Origin: Streptomyces sp. SCL15-4
Lineage (GTDB): Bacteria > Actinomycetota > Actinomycetes > Streptomycetales > Streptomycetaceae
Direction of reading: 5' to 3'
DNA length: 64,000 nucleotides
Assembly (NCBI RefSeq): GCF_033366695.1
Contig: NZ_JAOBTQ010000001.1
Coordinates: 7,874,001 to 7,938,000 of the forward strand
Under the pieces are notes generated by a model. The model made no database searches. It was given only the letters and a program-made list of their open reading frames with translations, and was not told the origin of the DNA. Of the stretch, positions 47,345 to 54,870 are shown one piece after another (within the stretch, counting starts at the first letter, position 1; each line of letters begins with the position of its first letter). Position numbers and translations under genes: made by a program.

Positions 47345-48804
47345 TGACCGACCCCGCGCTGGCCTCCCTGCTGGCGGTGGACCCCGCCGCACCGGTCCCG
47401 GACGCCGTCCACGCCCTCGCCGCACCCGAGAACCGGCACCTGCTGGACTACGTCCGGGAGGACCCGTTCGGCGCCCACGTCTTCCCGGGCGACATCGAGG
47501 GCTACGACCCCGAGCGGTTCCTGGACGACCTCGACACCCAGCTGAGCACCACCGCGCCGATCCACCTCTGGGCGTACATCCCCACCTGCTCCTACCGCTG
47601 CCGGTTCTGCCAGTACCCGGTCGTCATCGTCAAAGGCCCCCAGGAGACCGTGGACCGGCGGGCGGCGCAGTGGGTGGACTGGAACATCCGGGAGGCCCGG
47701 CTCTGGCTGCGCAGGCTCCCGCACCTGGCCACGGCACCGGTGGGCGAGTTCAACGTGTTCGGCGGCACCCCGTCGCTGCTGCCCGCCGACCAGATCCGCC
47801 GGCTGCTCGACTTCTACCGCGAGAACTTCGCCTTCGGCCCCGGCACCACCGTACGGTTCGAGGGCGACCCCACCACCTTCACACCGGAGAAGCTGGAACT
47901 GCTCGCCGAACTCGGCTGCGGCAAGCTCTCCAGCGGGGTGCAGTCCTTCGACGACCACGTGCTGCGCCTGAGCGGCCGCGAACACACCGCCGCCGCCTGC
48001 ACGGACTTCATCCGCCGGGCCAAGGCCACCGGCTTCGAGCGGGTCAGCGTGGATCTGATGTACGGCCTGCTCGACCAGACCGTGGACAGCGTCCGGCGCG
48101 ATCTGGAGACCGTACTGGAACACGAGCCCACCGCCGTGGTGTGCACCAAGCTGCACCTGCGGGACTTCGCCGACACCCGCACCGGCGTCTCGGGCGTGCG
48201 GCCCGCCGCCTGGCAACTGCCGGAGTACCGAGCCCGGCTGGCGTCCCGGGGGCACCGCTGGCCCACGCTCGGCGAGCAGTACCAGATGCGGGAGATCCTC
48301 ACCACCGGGCTGCGCGAGGCCGGCTGGACGGAGCATCCGACGATGTACTTCGCCCGCCCCGGAGCCGGCCCCGAGAAGTGGAAGTCCCTCATGGCCGACC
48401 AGGAGCGGCAGCGGCCCGAGGTCGCCATCGGCCTGGGCGGCAGCTCCAGCTGCCACCGCTCCGAGGCGATGACGGACGTCGACTGGCGGCGCTACGGCGA
48501 CGCGGTACGGGCCGGGCGGATCCCGCTGGACTCCGCCACCGGGTTCACCCCGCGGGCCCGGGAGACGAGGGCCGTCACCATGGCGCTGTCCACGCTGCGC
48601 CCGCTGCGGGAGGACGTGCACCGACGGCGCTTCCCCGGCTCCTCGCTCTTCGCCCCCGGCCGACGGGAAGGCTTCGACTCCCTGCGCCGCCGGGGGCTCG
48701 TGGAGACCGACGAGGCCGCGGGCACGGTCACGTTGACCCCGGTGGGGGAGACCCTGGTGGAGGCGATCATCAACACCGAGCTGACCGCACGGCCGGACAC
48801 CTGA
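47344..48804 (+). CDS. HemN-like radical SAM enzyme
   Basis: A 486-residue radical SAM protein of the coproporphyrinogen-oxidase-like (HemN/HutW) family. The 4Fe-4S ligands are Cys82, Cys86 and Cys89 in CSYRCRFC. FGGTPSLL, EGDPTTF, SSGVQSFDDHVL and VSVDLMYGL are family landmarks. Relatives outside haem synthesis act as methyltransferases, cyclopropanases or of unknown role, so it is probably not a haem enzyme here. It overlaps the glycosyltransferase stop by 1 bp, suggesting that it acts on the same glycoside or on its donor. It converges on the epoxide hydrolase with a 10-bp gap. Confidence 0.87.
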   Translation: MTDPALASLLAVDPAAPVPDAVHALAAPENRHLLDYVREDPFGAHVFPGDIEGYDPERFLDDLDTQLSTTAPIHLWAYIPTCSYRCRFCQYPVVIVKGPQETVDRRAAQWVDWNIREARLWLRRLPHLATAPVGEFNVFGGTPSLLPADQIRRLLDFYRENFAFGPGTTVRFEGDPTTFTPEKLELLAELGCGKLSSGVQSFDDHVLRLSGREHTAAACTDFIRRAKATGFERVSVDLMYGLLDQTVDSVRRDLETVLEHEPTAVVCTKLHLRDFADTRTGVSGVRPAAWQLPEYRARLASRGHRWPTLGEQYQMREILTTGLREAGWTEHPTMYFARPGAGPEKWKSLMADQERQRPEVAIGLGGSSSCHRSEAMTDVDWRRYGDAVRAGRIPLDSATGFTPRARETRAVTMALSTLRPLREDVHRRRFPGSSLFAPGRREGFDSLRRRGLVETDEAAGTVTLTPVGETLVEAIINTELTARPDT

Positions 48805-48814
48805 GCCGTTCCGG

Positions 48815-49957
48815 TCAGCGGCGCAGGGGCCGGAAGAAGTCCCGGGTGTCGGCGACGAGGAGATCGGGCGCCTCCAGTGCCGCGAAGTGCCCGCCCCGGG
48901 TGAACTCCGACCAGTGCACGATGCGGTGCTCGCGCTCCAGCACGCTCCGCACGGCCGGGTCGCTGGGGAACACGGCGACACCGGTGGGCACCGGGGACCG
49001 CGGAGCGGGCCGGTCGGCGACCCGTTCCTCGTAGTAGATGTGCGCGGAGGACGCCCCGGTGCCCGTCAGCCAGTACAGCGTGGCGTTGGTCAGCAGCAGA
49101 TCGCGGTCCACGGCGTCCTCCGGGAGCTTCCGGGCGGGATCGGTCCACTCCTTGAACTTCTCCACGATCCAGGCGAGTTGCCCGGCCGGCGAGTCGTTCA
49201 GGGCGTAGGACAGCGTCTGCGGACGGGTGCTCTGCAGGTCCGAGTAGCCCCGGCCCTCGCGCCGGATGCCGTCGGCGGCGGCGAGCCGCTCCCGCTCGTG
49301 GCCGTCGAGCGCCGCCAGTTCGGCGGGGCCAAGGTCGGGGAAGTCCAGCCCGCCGTGGATGTGGACGCCGACGACGCGTTCGGGCGCGTGCCGGCCCAGC
49401 TCGGGCGAGATGACCGAACCGGCGTCCCCGCCCTCGGCGCCGTAACGCCGGTAGCCCAGGCGGTCCATCAGCTCCGCCCAGGCGCGCGCCGTCCGGCCGT
49501 AGTCCCAGCCGGGTTCCGCCAGCGGCACGGAGAACCCGAAGCCGGGCAGCGACGGGGCGACCACGTGGAAGGCGTCGGCCGGATCGGCCCCGTGGGCGCG
49601 CGGGTCCGTCAGCGGGCCGATGACCTCCCGGAACTCCACCACCGAGCCCGGCCAGCCGTGCGTGAGGAGAAGCGGAAGGGCGTCCGGCTCCGGCGACCTG
49701 ACGTGCAGGAAGTGGATGCGCTGACCGTCGATGTCCGTGACGTACTGCGGGAACGCGTTGAGCCGCGCCTCCCACGTCCGCCAGTCGTAGCCGTCGGCCC
49801 AGTAGTCCACCAGATCCCTCAGGTAGCCGACCGGTACGCCCCGGCTCCAGCCCGTCTCGGGGGTCGTCGTCGGCCAGCGGGTGCGCCGGAGGCGGTCGCG
49901 CAGGTCCGCCAGCACGTGTGCCGGGACGTCGATGCGGAAGTCGCTGAGGTTCGTCAC
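48815..49957 (-). CDS. Epoxide hydrolase (juvenile-hormone/microsomal type)
   Basis: A 380-residue alpha/beta hydrolase with the N-terminal epoxide-hydrolase lid domain ([17 protein letters not shown]). The oxyanion motif is HGWPGS, and the nucleophile Asp is in GGDAGS (commonly GGDWG). The late [11 protein letters not shown] supplies His, and the lid Tyr are in YYEERV. It hydrolyses an epoxide to a vicinal diol, and could act on an epoxide made by the P450, but the two genes are 45 kb apart. GTG 49957 is chosen: GGAAAGGAGG lies 8 nt upstream and the lid domain begins at once. It is divergent from an MFS gene. Confidence 0.9.
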   Translation of the reverse strand: MTNLSDFRIDVPAHVLADLRDRLRRTRWPTTTPETGWSRGVPVGYLRDLVDYWADGYDWRTWEARLNAFPQYVTDIDGQRIHFLHVRSPEPDALPLLLTHGWPGSVVEFREVIGPLTDPRAHGADPADAFHVVAPSLPGFGFSVPLAEPGWDYGRTARAWAELMDRLGYRRYGAEGGDAGSVISPELGRHAPERVVGVHIHGGLDFPDLGPAELAALDGHERERLAAADGIRREGRGYSDLQSTRPQTLSYALNDSPAGQLAWIVEKFKEWTDPARKLPEDAVDRDLLLTNATLYWLTGTGASSAHIYYEERVADRPAPRSPVPTGVAVFPSDPAVRSVLEREHRIVHWSEFTRGGHFAALEAPDLLVADTRDFFRPLRR

Positions 49958-50055
49958 GGTCCGCACCTCCTTTCCGGGTCTCTGGTGCCCCCGCGCGGCG
50001 GAAGTCATCGCCGGCCCCCGCATGTCTCACCCGCCCGGAGTGTCCGAATCCGCTC

Positions 50056-50085
50056 TTGTGCCGGGTTCGCGGCGCTGCCTACGTT
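50056..50085 (+). promoter_or_regulatory. Candidate promoter for a leaderless MFS transcript
   Basis: TTGTGC (50056-50061), 18 bp, TACGTT (50080-50085). A start at 50092-50093 coincides with the GTG start codon at 50093, and no Shine-Dalgarno is visible. Leaderless mRNAs are common in actinomycetes. Confidence 0.4.
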
Positions 50086-50092
50086 GGATTTT

Positions 50093-51376
50093 GTGTCGCA
50101 GATGAACAAACCATCGGTCGCACCCTCTCCCCCCACCGCACCAACCCCCGAACAGCAGTTCCTGCGCTTGCGGATCGCGCTCACCCTGTTCTTCGCGCTC
50201 GGCGGCTTCCTCTTCGCCGGCTGGGCCATCCGCATCCCGGCGATCAAGGAGCAGACGCACGCGTCGCCCGCGTCCCTCGGCCTCGCCCTGTTCTGCATGA
50301 CGGCGGCGGCCGTGGTGTCGATGCTGGTCACCGGCAGACTGTGCCGCCGCTTCGGCAGCCGCCGGATGACCATCGCGACGGCCGCACTGCTGTCCGCCAC
50401 CGTCTTCCTGTCCCCCCTCACCCATTCCGCGCCCACACTGGGCCTGGTGCTCATCGTCTTCGGCGCCGCCTACGGAGGCATCGACGTCGCCGGCAACAGC
50501 GTCGCCGTGGAACTCATCCAGGCGACGGACCGGCCGCTCATGCCGGGCTTCCACGCCGCCAACAGCCTGGGCAGCCTGGCCGGAGCCGGACTCGGCGGGC
50601 TGCTGGCCACCTCCCTGACCCCCACCCGCCACCTGCTCCTGCTGGTGCCGGTCGGACTGGCGGCCACCGCGCTGGGCGGCCGCGTCCTGCTGTCGACCCC
50701 CACCCCGGCACGCCGAGCGGCCGGCGCGGCGCCGGCGACGGACCGGCAGGACCGGCCGGACACCGCCGGCCGGCGCTCCGCGCGGGTCCGGCCGGACGTC
50801 CTCGTCTTCGGTGTGCTCGGCCTGTGCGCCGCCTACAGCCAGGGCGCGCTCGACACCTGGGTGCCGCTGCACATCAGTGACGACCTCGACGGCGGTCCCG
50901 GGGCGGCGGCGGCCGGCTATGCGACGGTGACCCTGATGCTCGCCCTGGGACGACTGCTGGGAACCCGGCTGCTGGAGCGCCTCGGGCAGACCGCGGTCGT
51001 CACGGCCGGCGGGCTGGCGGCGGGGGCGGCCATGGTCGTGGCCGCGCTGTCGACGCAGCCGTGGCTGGTCTTCGCCGCACTCGCCGTCACCGGCCTGGGC
51101 CTCGCCAACATCTTTCCGGTGGCCATGGCACGGGCGGGCGCGGCGGGCGGCCCGGACGGCGTCGCGCTCGCCTCGACACTGGGCTACAGCGGAATTCTGG
51201 TCGCGCCGCCGTCGATCGGATTCCTGGCCCAGGGGCTCGGGCTGCCCGTCGCGCTCAATGCCATCGCCGTGATGATCGTCGCTTCGGGCGTCATCGCCTA
51301 CGCGGCACGCAACAGGGGCGTGCCCGCCGCGCGCGGAACGGCACGCACACCCGTGGAGGAGAATAACCCCGCGTGA
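50093..51376 (+). CDS. MFS transporter, YbjJ-like
   Basis: A 427-residue, 12-segment membrane protein of the major facilitator superfamily. FFALGGFLFAGWAIRIPAI (TM1), the loop motif GRLCRRFGSRRM after TM2 and GLGLANIFPVAMARAGAAG (late TM10) match the YbjJ/fucose-permease-like branch. Cargo is unknown; sugars or small effluxed compounds are both represented in that branch. GTG 50093 is preferred for its fit with the promoter; ATG 50102 is an alternative. It converges on cysN with a hairpin between them. Confidence 0.85.
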   Translation: MSQMNKPSVAPSPPTAPTPEQQFLRLRIALTLFFALGGFLFAGWAIRIPAIKEQTHASPASLGLALFCMTAAAVVSMLVTGRLCRRFGSRRMTIATAALLSATVFLSPLTHSAPTLGLVLIVFGAAYGGIDVAGNSVAVELIQATDRPLMPGFHAANSLGSLAGAGLGGLLATSLTPTRHLLLLVPVGLAATALGGRVLLSTPTPARRAAGAAPATDRQDRPDTAGRRSARVRPDVLVFGVLGLCAAYSQGALDTWVPLHISDDLDGGPGAAAAGYATVTLMLALGRLLGTRLLERLGQTAVVTAGGLAAGAAMVVAALSTQPWLVFAALAVTGLGLANIFPVAMARAGAAGGPDGVALASTLGYSGILVAPPSIGFLAQGLGLPVALNAIAVMIVASGVIAYAARNRGVPAARGTARTPVEENNPA

Positions 51377-51465
51377 AAATCGAGTGAGCGCGCGGAGGAA
51401 ATCCTCTGCGGGTTTCCCGTTTTCCGCGGCAGCACACCGGATATTTCGCGGCAGCAGAACCGGAC

Positions 51466-51488
51466 CCGGCGGGGCGCCGCCCCGCCGG
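51466..51488. terminator. Bidirectional hairpin between MFS gene and cysN
   Basis: CCGGCGGGGC-GCC-GCCCCGCCGG is a perfect 10-bp stem in the gap between convergent genes, able to act on either strand. Confidence 0.65.
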
Positions 51489-51520
51489 CGATTTCCCGGT
51501 GTTTCCGTGCCGTTTTCTCT

Positions 51521-52834
51521 TTACGCGAAGGCGTCGCCGACCATGCCCGCGCTCAGGGTGGCGCCGTCGGCGGGATCGATCAGCAGAAACGATCCGGTGC
51601 GGCGGGAGAAGGCGTAGTCGTCCAACGGCAGGGGTTCGGCGGTGCGCAGCCGCACCCGGCCGATGTCGTTGGCCGCCAGCAGGTCGGGCCGCGCCGTGGC
51701 GGAGAGGTCGTCCAGGACCAGCCGCGAGGGGATGTCCTCCACGATCGCCTTCACGGTACGGGTGGTGTGCTTCAGGAGCACCCGCCGGCCGGTCCGCAGC
51801 GGACTGTCGTGCAGATGGCAGACGGTGGCGGTGACCTCCCGGCGCAGTTCCGGAACGGCACCGGCCGGTGCGATCAGGTCGCCGCGCGAGACGTCGAGGT
51901 CGTCGGCGAGCCGGAGCGTGACCGACTGCGGTGCCCGTGCGGCGCTCACCGGCCGTCCCAGCAGATCGATGGCGACGACGCGGGAGGTACGGCCCGACGG
52001 CAGCACCGTCACCGGCTGGCCCACCCGGAACGTCCCGGCGGCGATCTGGCCGGCGTAGCCGCGGTAGCCGGGATGCTCGGGCAGGCGCGGGCGGATGACG
52101 TACTGCACCGGGAACCGGGCCGCGCCCTCGGCCGGGTCGTCGCCGAGCGGGACGGTCTCCAGGTGCTCCAGCACGGTGGGGCCGCGGTACCAGTCCATGG
52201 CCGTGCTGGGCTCGACCACGTTGTCCCCGGCCAGCGCCGAGACGGGGACGGCGGTCACCTCCGGCACCCCGAGCGACGCCGCGTACGCGCCGAACTCCCG
52301 GGCGATCCGGGCGAACACCGCCCGGTCGTAGCCGGCCAGGTCCATCTTGTTCACCGCCAGCATCACGTGCGGCACCCGCAGCAGCGCGGCGATCGCCGCG
52401 TGCCGGCGGGTCTGCTCGACCACGCCGTTGCGGGCGTCGACCAGGATGACGGCCAGGTCGGCGGTGGAGGTCCCGGTGACCATGTTGCGGGTGTACTCCA
52501 CGTGGCCGGGGGTGTCGGCCAGGATGAAGCGGCGGCGGGCGGTGGCGAAATAGCGGTAGGCGACGTCGATGGTGATGCCCTGTTCCCGCTCGGCGCGCAG
52601 CCCGTCGGTCAGCAGGGCCAGGTCGGGGCCCTCGGGGCCCTGGGTGCGCGAGGCGTGCTCCAGGGCCTGGAGCTGGTCGGCCAGCACGGACTTGGAATCG
52701 TGCAGCAGCCGGCCGACCAGGGTGGACTTGCCGTCGTCGACGCTCCCGGCGGTGGCGAAGCGCAGCAGCGCGGCGGCCGGCAGCGGACCCGGTACCGGAC
52801 CGTCGGCGGCAAAGGGGGTGGCGGCGGTGGTCAT
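51521..52834 (-). CDS. cysN: Sulfate adenylyltransferase subunit 1 (GTPase)
   Basis: A 437-residue EF-Tu-like GTPase subunit of ATP sulfurylase. The P-loop is GSVDDGKST, with DTPGH (G3) and NKMD (G4), followed by the two beta-barrel domains. Coupled to CysD it uses GTP hydrolysis to drive formation of adenosine 5'-phosphosulfate from sulfate and ATP in the cytoplasm. ATG 52834 lies 5 bp after the cysD stop; the open frame upstream is cysD in another phase. It is the last gene of a cysC-cysD-cysN operon. No fused APS kinase domain follows, in keeping with the separate cysC. Confidence 0.94.
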   Translation of the reverse strand: MTTAATPFAADGPVPGPLPAAALLRFATAGSVDDGKSTLVGRLLHDSKSVLADQLQALEHASRTQGPEGPDLALLTDGLRAEREQGITIDVAYRYFATARRRFILADTPGHVEYTRNMVTGTSTADLAVILVDARNGVVEQTRRHAAIAALLRVPHVMLAVNKMDLAGYDRAVFARIAREFGAYAASLGVPEVTAVPVSALAGDNVVEPSTAMDWYRGPTVLEHLETVPLGDDPAEGAARFPVQYVIRPRLPEHPGYRGYAGQIAAGTFRVGQPVTVLPSGRTSRVVAIDLLGRPVSAARAPQSVTLRLADDLDVSRGDLIAPAGAVPELRREVTATVCHLHDSPLRTGRRVLLKHTTRTVKAIVEDIPSRLVLDDLSATARPDLLAANDIGRVRLRTAEPLPLDDYAFSRRTGSFLLIDPADGATLSAGMVGDAFA

Positions 52835-52839
52835 CGTGA

Positions 52840-53796
52840 TCAGAAGTACCCTTCGCGTTTGCGGTCCTCCATGGCGGCCTCCGACAGCCTGTCGTCGGCC
52901 CTGGTCGCGCCCCGCTCGGTCAGCCTGGAGGCCGCGACCTCCGCGATGACCTGCTCGGCCGTGACGGCGTCGGAGTCCACCGCGCCGGTGCAGGACATGT
53001 CGCCGACGGTGCGGTAGCGCACCCGGCGCACCTCGCACCGCTCGCCGTCCTTCGGCCCGCCCCAGGCCCCCGGAGCCAGCCACATGCCGTTGCGGAGGAA
53101 CACCTCGCGCCGGTGGGCGTAGTAGACGGCCGGCAGCTCGATGTCCTCCCGGGCGATGTACTGCCACACGTCCAGTTCGGTCCAGTTCGACAGCGGGAAG
53201 ACGCGCACGTGCTCGCCGGGGGCGTGCCGGCCGTTGTACAGCTGCCACAGCTCCGGCCGTTGCCGGCGCGGGTCCCAGCCGCCGAACTCGTCCCGCACGG
53301 AGAACACCCGTTCCTTCGCCCGGGACTTCTCCTCGTCACGGCGTCCGCCGCCGAACACCGCGTCGAACCGGTGGGCGGCGATGGCGTGCAGCAGCGGCAC
53401 GGTCTGCAGCGGATTGCGGGTGCCGTCCGGGCGTTCCCGCAGCTCGCCGCGGTCGATGAAGTCCTGCACGGAGGCCACGTGCAGCAGCAGTCGGTGCCGG
53501 GCCACCACCCGGTCCCGGTGGGCGAGCACCTCGGGGAAGTTGTGGCCGGTGTCCACGTGCAGCAGCGCGAAGGGCACCGGCGCCGGGGCGAACGCCTTCA
53601 GCGCCAGGTGCAGCATCACGATGGAGTCCTTGCCGCCGGAGAAGAGGATCACCGGGTTCTCGAACTCGCCCGCCACCTCCCGCAGGACGTGCACCGCCTC
53701 CGACTCCAGCGCCTGGAGATGGGACAGCGCGTACACGTTCCGTCCGGCCCCGCCCGTCTTCCCGGTGAGCAGCCGTGTTCCGCGGTCGTCGGTCAT
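52840..53796 (-). CDS. cysD: Sulfate adenylyltransferase subunit 2
   Basis: A 318-residue PAPS-reductase/ATP-sulfurylase-fold protein with the PP-loop SGGKDS, GGGRRDEEKSRAKER and WTELDVWQYI typical of CysD. It forms the catalytic subunit with CysN, making adenosine 5'-phosphosulfate. The length is normal for the family. Its ATG overlaps the cysC stop by 4 bp (ATGA), and cysN follows after 5 bp, so the three are a single tightly coupled operon. Confidence 0.95.
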   Translation of the reverse strand: MTDDRGTRLLTGKTGGAGRNVYALSHLQALESEAVHVLREVAGEFENPVILFSGGKDSIVMLHLALKAFAPAPVPFALLHVDTGHNFPEVLAHRDRVVARHRLLLHVASVQDFIDRGELRERPDGTRNPLQTVPLLHAIAAHRFDAVFGGGRRDEEKSRAKERVFSVRDEFGGWDPRRQRPELWQLYNGRHAPGEHVRVFPLSNWTELDVWQYIAREDIELPAVYYAHRREVFLRNGMWLAPGAWGGPKDGERCEVRRVRYRTVGDMSCTGAVDSDAVTAEQVIAEVAASRLTERGATRADDRLSEAAMEDRKREGYF

Positions 53797-54353
53797 GCGA
53801 GTTCCCGTTCGGCGAGAAGGGTCAGCAACGAGCCGACGCTCTCGTCGACACCGCAGCCGTGCGCCTGGATGCGCAGGTCCGGTGCGACGGGCGGCTCGTA
53901 GGGGTCGTCGATGCCGGTCAGGCCGGTCAGCTCGCCGGCGGCCTGCCGGGCGTAGAGCCCTTTCACATCACGCTCGGCGCACACCTCCACCGGTGTGGCC
54001 ACGTGGACCTCCACGTACGCGGTGCCGCTCGCCTCGTGACGCCGGCGCACCGCCTCGCGGCCCTCGGCGTACGGCGCGATCACCGGAACCAGGACGAGCA
54101 CGCCGTTGCGGGCCAGCACCTCGGCGACCAGGCCGACACGCCGTACGTTGGTGTCGCGGTCCTCCTTGGAGAAGCCGAGGCCCGCCGAGAGGAAGCGGCG
54201 GATCTCGTCGCCGTCCAGCACCTCCACCCGCCGGCCGCGGGACTTCAGGCGCCCGGCCGCGGCTCTGGCGATCGTGGTCTTGCCGGCACTGGGCAGGCCC
54301 GTGAGCCAGACGGTGGCCCCGGGGTGACAGGTGCAGAAAGAGAAGGAGTTCAC
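53793..54353 (-). CDS. cysC: Adenylylsulfate (APS) kinase
   Basis: A 186-residue kinase with Walker A GLPSAGKTT, the APS-binding DGDEIRRFLSAGLGFSKEDR segment and the lid region DVKGLYARQAAGEL. It phosphorylates APS to PAPS, the sulfate donor for sulfotransferases and the substrate of PAPS reductase. The start is GTG 54353 with CAGGAG 6 nt upstream. It is the first gene of the cysC-cysD-cysN operon. No cysH, sulfite reductase or sulfate transporter gene adjoins it, so this set may supply PAPS for a sulfation step rather than for cysteine. Confidence 0.93.
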   Translation of the reverse strand: MNSFSFCTCHPGATVWLTGLPSAGKTTIARAAAGRLKSRGRRVEVLDGDEIRRFLSAGLGFSKEDRDTNVRRVGLVAEVLARNGVLVLVPVIAPYAEGREAVRRRHEASGTAYVEVHVATPVEVCAERDVKGLYARQAAGELTGLTGIDDPYEPPVAPDLRIQAHGCGVDESVGSLLTLLAERELA

Positions 54354-54453
54354 AGCCGCTCCTGAACTGAGCAGGGTGGGGCTTCGTGCCGGCGGCCGAC
54401 GGCCTGCGGGGGACACGTGCCTCTCGCAGGTTAGGCACGCGGAAGACGGGCGA

Positions 54454-54475
54454 GGAACCACGGGAGAGTGGTTTC
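54454..54475. promoter_or_regulatory. Imperfect palindrome upstream of cysC
   Basis: GGAACCAC-GGGAGA-GTGGTTTC, with 7 of 8 arm positions paired, lies about 100 bp before the cysC start in the 517-bp divergent gap (54354-54870). It is a possible operator. Confidence 0.3.
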
Positions 54476-54644
54476 GGACATATCACGGATCCGTCGCGGA
54501 CCGCGTGGATCGATCATCTCGCGGTAACGGGCAGAGCGGATTTCCTCGTTGAACGGATAAATAACCGCACTGCTTTTCAAGATCGATCGCCGGGTTGTGG
54601 TCCGGTCAGCTTGGCGGAATCGTCGTCCTGTCAAAGACCTTGTG

Positions 54645-54672
54645 TTGCGGGGGTTTGACCCCGGGTTAGCCT
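54645..54672 (+). promoter_or_regulatory. Candidate promoter for the aldolase operon
   Basis: TTGCGG (54645-54650), 16 bp, TAGCCT (54667-54672). A small GGGGT-TTG-ACCCC inverted repeat sits in the spacer. A start near 54680 would give a leader of about 190 nt containing the hairpin at 54735-54753. Confidence 0.3.
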
Positions 54673-54734
54673 GAGAACACGTCCAAGGGGATCAGAACGC
54701 ACCCCGGTAAATCGTCGTGTGCCGTGACCCGTAG

Positions 54735-54753
54735 TCCCGGTTTCCGGGATTTT
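54735..54753 (+). terminator. Attenuator-like hairpin with T-tract in the aldolase leader
   Basis: TCCCGG-TTT-CCGGGA followed at once by TTTT. A stem plus U-run is uncommon in this genome type, and this one lies 118 bp upstream of the aldolase start, in the orientation of that operon. Confidence 0.35.
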
Positions 54754-54870
54754 CGGTGAAGACGGAGGCGTCCGTCGCACCTTCGGCACCCATGACGGAC
54801 CGTCTCCAGCGTTGTCATCTTTTTTCATTGATCCGCCGTGCACCCGCCCGCGAGTCGAGGAACGAAGGTC

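Noticed and set aside
48887..50092. In-frame extension of the MFS gene across the epoxide hydrolase locus
   Set aside because: The membrane protein begins at 50093; the extension is antisense to a clear epoxide hydrolase.
54354..54870. A small gene or riboswitch in the 517-bp cysC/aldolase gap
   Set aside because: No frame with a ribosome site and plausible composition, and no SAM or other riboswitch core that I recognise; only short palindromes and one T-tailed hairpin.
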